A DNA stretch of 64,000 bases from Burkholderiales bacterium (GTDB taxonomy: Bacteria; Pseudomonadota; Gammaproteobacteria; Burkholderiales; Burkholderiaceae_C), in assembly GCA_003963005.1 (NCBI GenBank), contig RXJW01000055.1, forward strand, positions 1-64,000. Direction: 5' to 3'. Shown here in pieces: positions 62,539-64,000 of this stretch. Positions within the stretch are counted from its first letter, which is position 1; every line of letters begins with the position of its first letter. Made by a program: the position numbers and the translations under genes. The notes under the pieces are model-generated. The model was not told the DNA's origin. It did not search any database and saw only the letters and a program-made list of their open reading frames with translations.

Positions 62539-62744
62539 GATCAGCACATGAAAATCCCCGACAAGGCAGCACCGCGGCGGTAACGCTCTCAGGGCCATCC
62601 CCGGGGGCGCCGCGGCTGCGCCGGGCGGTGCGCCCGGCCGCATCGTGCAAGGCGCGGTGCCCGTGCACACGTGCCGCTGCGGTCCCGATGACAATCGCCC
62701 GTGCCTGGCCGCTGGCGGCCGTCCCGGCACCCCACCCACCATCG

Positions 62745-63425
62745 ATGAACTTCACGCTCGACAACACCCGCCACGCCGCCCCCCAGGTCCTGGAAGCCCT
62801 GCGTGCGGCCATCGTGTCCCTGGAGCTGGCCCCCGGCAGCGCGCTGGACCGGGCGGAGCTGGCACAGCGCTTCGGCGTGAGCCAGACGCCCGTGCGGGAC
62901 GCCCTCATCCGCCTCGGCGAGGAAGGGCTCGTGGTGATCCGCGCGCAGTCGACCACGCAGGTCAGCCGCATCGACGTGCCCGCGGCCCGCGAGGCGCATT
63001 TCCTGCGCCGGGCCACCGAGATCGAGATCGCGCGGCAGCTCGCGCTGGCCCCGGATCCCGACGTCGTCGCCGCACTGGCCGCGCAATGGGCGCGCCAGGC
63101 GGAACTCGGCGAGCGCAAGGACTACCCGGCCTTCATCGCCGCCGACAAGGAGTTCCACCGCCTCATGTACCTGGCCGCGGGGCTGCCTCGGCTGTGGTCG
63201 GTCATCACGCGGATGTCCGGCCATGTCGACCGCCTGCGGCTGCTGCATGTCCCGACAGCGGGCAAGGCCGACGCCATCATGAGCGGGCACCAGGCCATCC
63301 TGGACGCGATCGCAGCCGGCCAGCCCGACGCCGCCCAGCAGGCGGTGCGCGACCACCTCACCGGCACGCTGGCCGCCGTCGACGAGATTGCCGAGCGCTA
63401 TCCCGAGTACCTGATCCTCAACTGA
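62745..63425 (+). CDS. GntR-family regulator with FCD domain
   Basis: A 226-residue regulator. The N-terminal winged helix has LDRAELAQRFGVSQTPVRDALIRL. The FCD-type C-terminal domain (about 85-220) has ADKEFHRLMYLAAG and GHQAILDAIAAGQPDAAQQ, with His and Asp residues that bind a metal and an organic acid ligand in the family. It is divergent from the TonB-dependent receptor and probably represses or activates it. The start at 62745 fits the family length; further upstream codons give an unlikely N-terminus. Confidence 0.85.
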   Translation: MNFTLDNTRHAAPQVLEALRAAIVSLELAPGSALDRAELAQRFGVSQTPVRDALIRLGEEGLVVIRAQSTTQVSRIDVPAAREAHFLRRATEIEIARQLALAPDPDVVAALAAQWARQAELGERKDYPAFIAADKEFHRLMYLAAGLPRLWSVITRMSGHVDRLRLLHVPTAGKADAIMSGHQAILDAIAAGQPDAAQQAVRDHLTGTLAAVDEIAERYPEYLILN

Positions 63426-63462
63426 ACGCGGCGCCGGCGAGGTGCCGCCTGGAGCAAGCCCC

Positions 63463-64000
63463 ATGGCCTGGTTCGGCGTCGTCTACGCGCTTCTCTGCTA
63501 CCTGCTGTTCGCCGCGAGCACGGTGTGGGCCATCGCCTTCCTGGTCAATGCCCCGGTCCTGCCCACCACGATCGACCGGGGCACCCTCGCCCCCGCCGCC
63601 CAGGCCGTGGCCGTCGACCTGGGACTGTTCGCGCTGTTCGGCCTGCAGCACAGCGTGATGGCCCGGGCCGGCTTCAAGCGGCGCTGGACCCGCCTCGTGC
63701 CGCCCCCGGTCGAGCGCGCGACCTATGTGCTGGCATCGAGTGCTGCGCTGGCCTTGCTGCTCAGGCAATGGCACCCGCTACCGGAACCCGTGCTGTGGAC
63801 GGCGGCCTCGCCCGCCGCACGGGCCGCACTGCATGCCGTGGGCGGCGCCGGCTGGGCGCTGCTGGGCGCCAGCAGCCTGATGCTCGATCACGTCGCGCTC
63901 TTCGGCCTGCGCCAGCCCTGGGAGCACCTGCGCGGGATCAACCGCCCGCCGCCACAGTTCCGCACGCCGATGCTGTACCAGCAGGTGCGCCATCCGATCT
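63463..64000 (+). CDS. mddA: methanethiol S-methyltransferase-like membrane protein (partial)
   Basis: The first 179 residues of a membrane protein cut by the window end. Hydrophobic helices lie at about 3-27, 52-67, 87-100 and 124-150. Motifs FGLQHSVMARAGFKRRWTR, LVPPPVERATYVLASS and YQQVRHP match the NnrU/isoprenylcysteine-methyltransferase-like family. Its MddA branch converts methanethiol to dimethyl sulphide with SAM. The C-terminal SAM-binding part is outside the window, so the assignment to MddA rather than NnrU rests on the His-rich HSVMAR segment. It is 37 bases after the GntR gene. Confidence 0.7.
   Translation, partial: MAWFGVVYALLCYLLFAASTVWAIAFLVNAPVLPTTIDRGTLAPAAQAVAVDLGLFALFGLQHSVMARAGFKRRWTRLVPPPVERATYVLASSAALALLLRQWHPLPEPVLWTAASPAARAALHAVGGAGWALLGASSLMLDHVALFGLRQPWEHLRGINRPPPQFRTPMLYQQVRHPI

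Noticed and set aside
1-64000. tRNA, rRNA, insertion sequence, integrase, attachment site or toxin-antitoxin genes
   Set aside because: Intergenic stretches were read on both strands; no tRNA-like cloverleaf, transposase or integrase motif, or flanking direct repeat was recognised.

Overview
The window is one contiguous piece of a GC-rich chromosome. It most resembles a betaproteobacterium of the order Burkholderiales (Leptothrix/Rubrivivax/Roseateles-like). The pointers are the lnt-glyQS-gmhB-plsC-ygjP gene order, the dksA / STAS-protein / hslVU order, two PEP-CTERM proteins, an extended single-cysteine DksA, and palindromic intergenic elements (CCCCCTTGAGGGGG type) common in that order. I see no rRNA, tRNA, CRISPR array, insertion sequence, integrase or phage gene. 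Both ends cut a gene.

Layout. 1-1.4 kb: tail of a TRAP transporter and an SRPBCC protein. 1.4-16.9 kb: a nitrate assimilation locus with an ANTAR regulator (NasT type), a nitrate ABC importer (nrtABD), nirB, nirD, nasA and a siroheme-pathway cobA. Two PilJ-type (NarX-like) sensor proteins lie inside it, one fused to ANTAR and one exported. A lipoprotein dioxygenase with a two-component system (5.5-8.2 kb, minus strand) separates nrt from nir. Three sigma-54 type promoters, an NtrC-like site and a structured nrtA leader suggest dual control: nitrogen limitation through NtrC/RpoN, and nitrate through ANTAR-mediated attenuation. 16.9-19.4 kb: a chemoreceptor and coaX. 19.5-26.4 kb: a 1550-residue repetitive PEP-CTERM protein, an animal-type haem peroxidase and an unknown small protein. 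26.4-31.4 kb: a signalling cassette of periplasmic binding protein, hybrid kinase, NarL-type regulator and LuxR-type regulator.

31.4-45.8 kb is mostly housekeeping: K+ channel, hslUV with a sigma-32 type promoter, STAS protein, dksA, His-rich G3E GTPase, corC, lnt, glyQS, a gmhB homologue without catalytic aspartates, plsC and a YgjP-type protease. 45.8-46.0 kb holds a structured RNA candidate ending in a bidirectional terminator. 46-53.6 kb: MBL hydrolase and MerR regulator sharing an operator-like palindrome, a TonB-like protein, a PEP-CTERM GDSL esterase, LysR/azoreductase/pirin, a TauE permease and a DUF938 methyltransferase. 53.6-57.1 kb: a branched-chain amino-acid type ABC importer with permease and ATPase fused (livMG). 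57.3-64 kb: an unknown protein, an MFS transporter, a large TonB-dependent receptor divergent from a GntR regulator with a perfect palindrome between them, and the start of an MddA-like membrane methyltransferase.

All functional names rest on motif and family recognition by eye. No database search was possible. Start codons were chosen from ribosome-binding sites, overlaps and remembered family N-termini, and are noted where uncertain.
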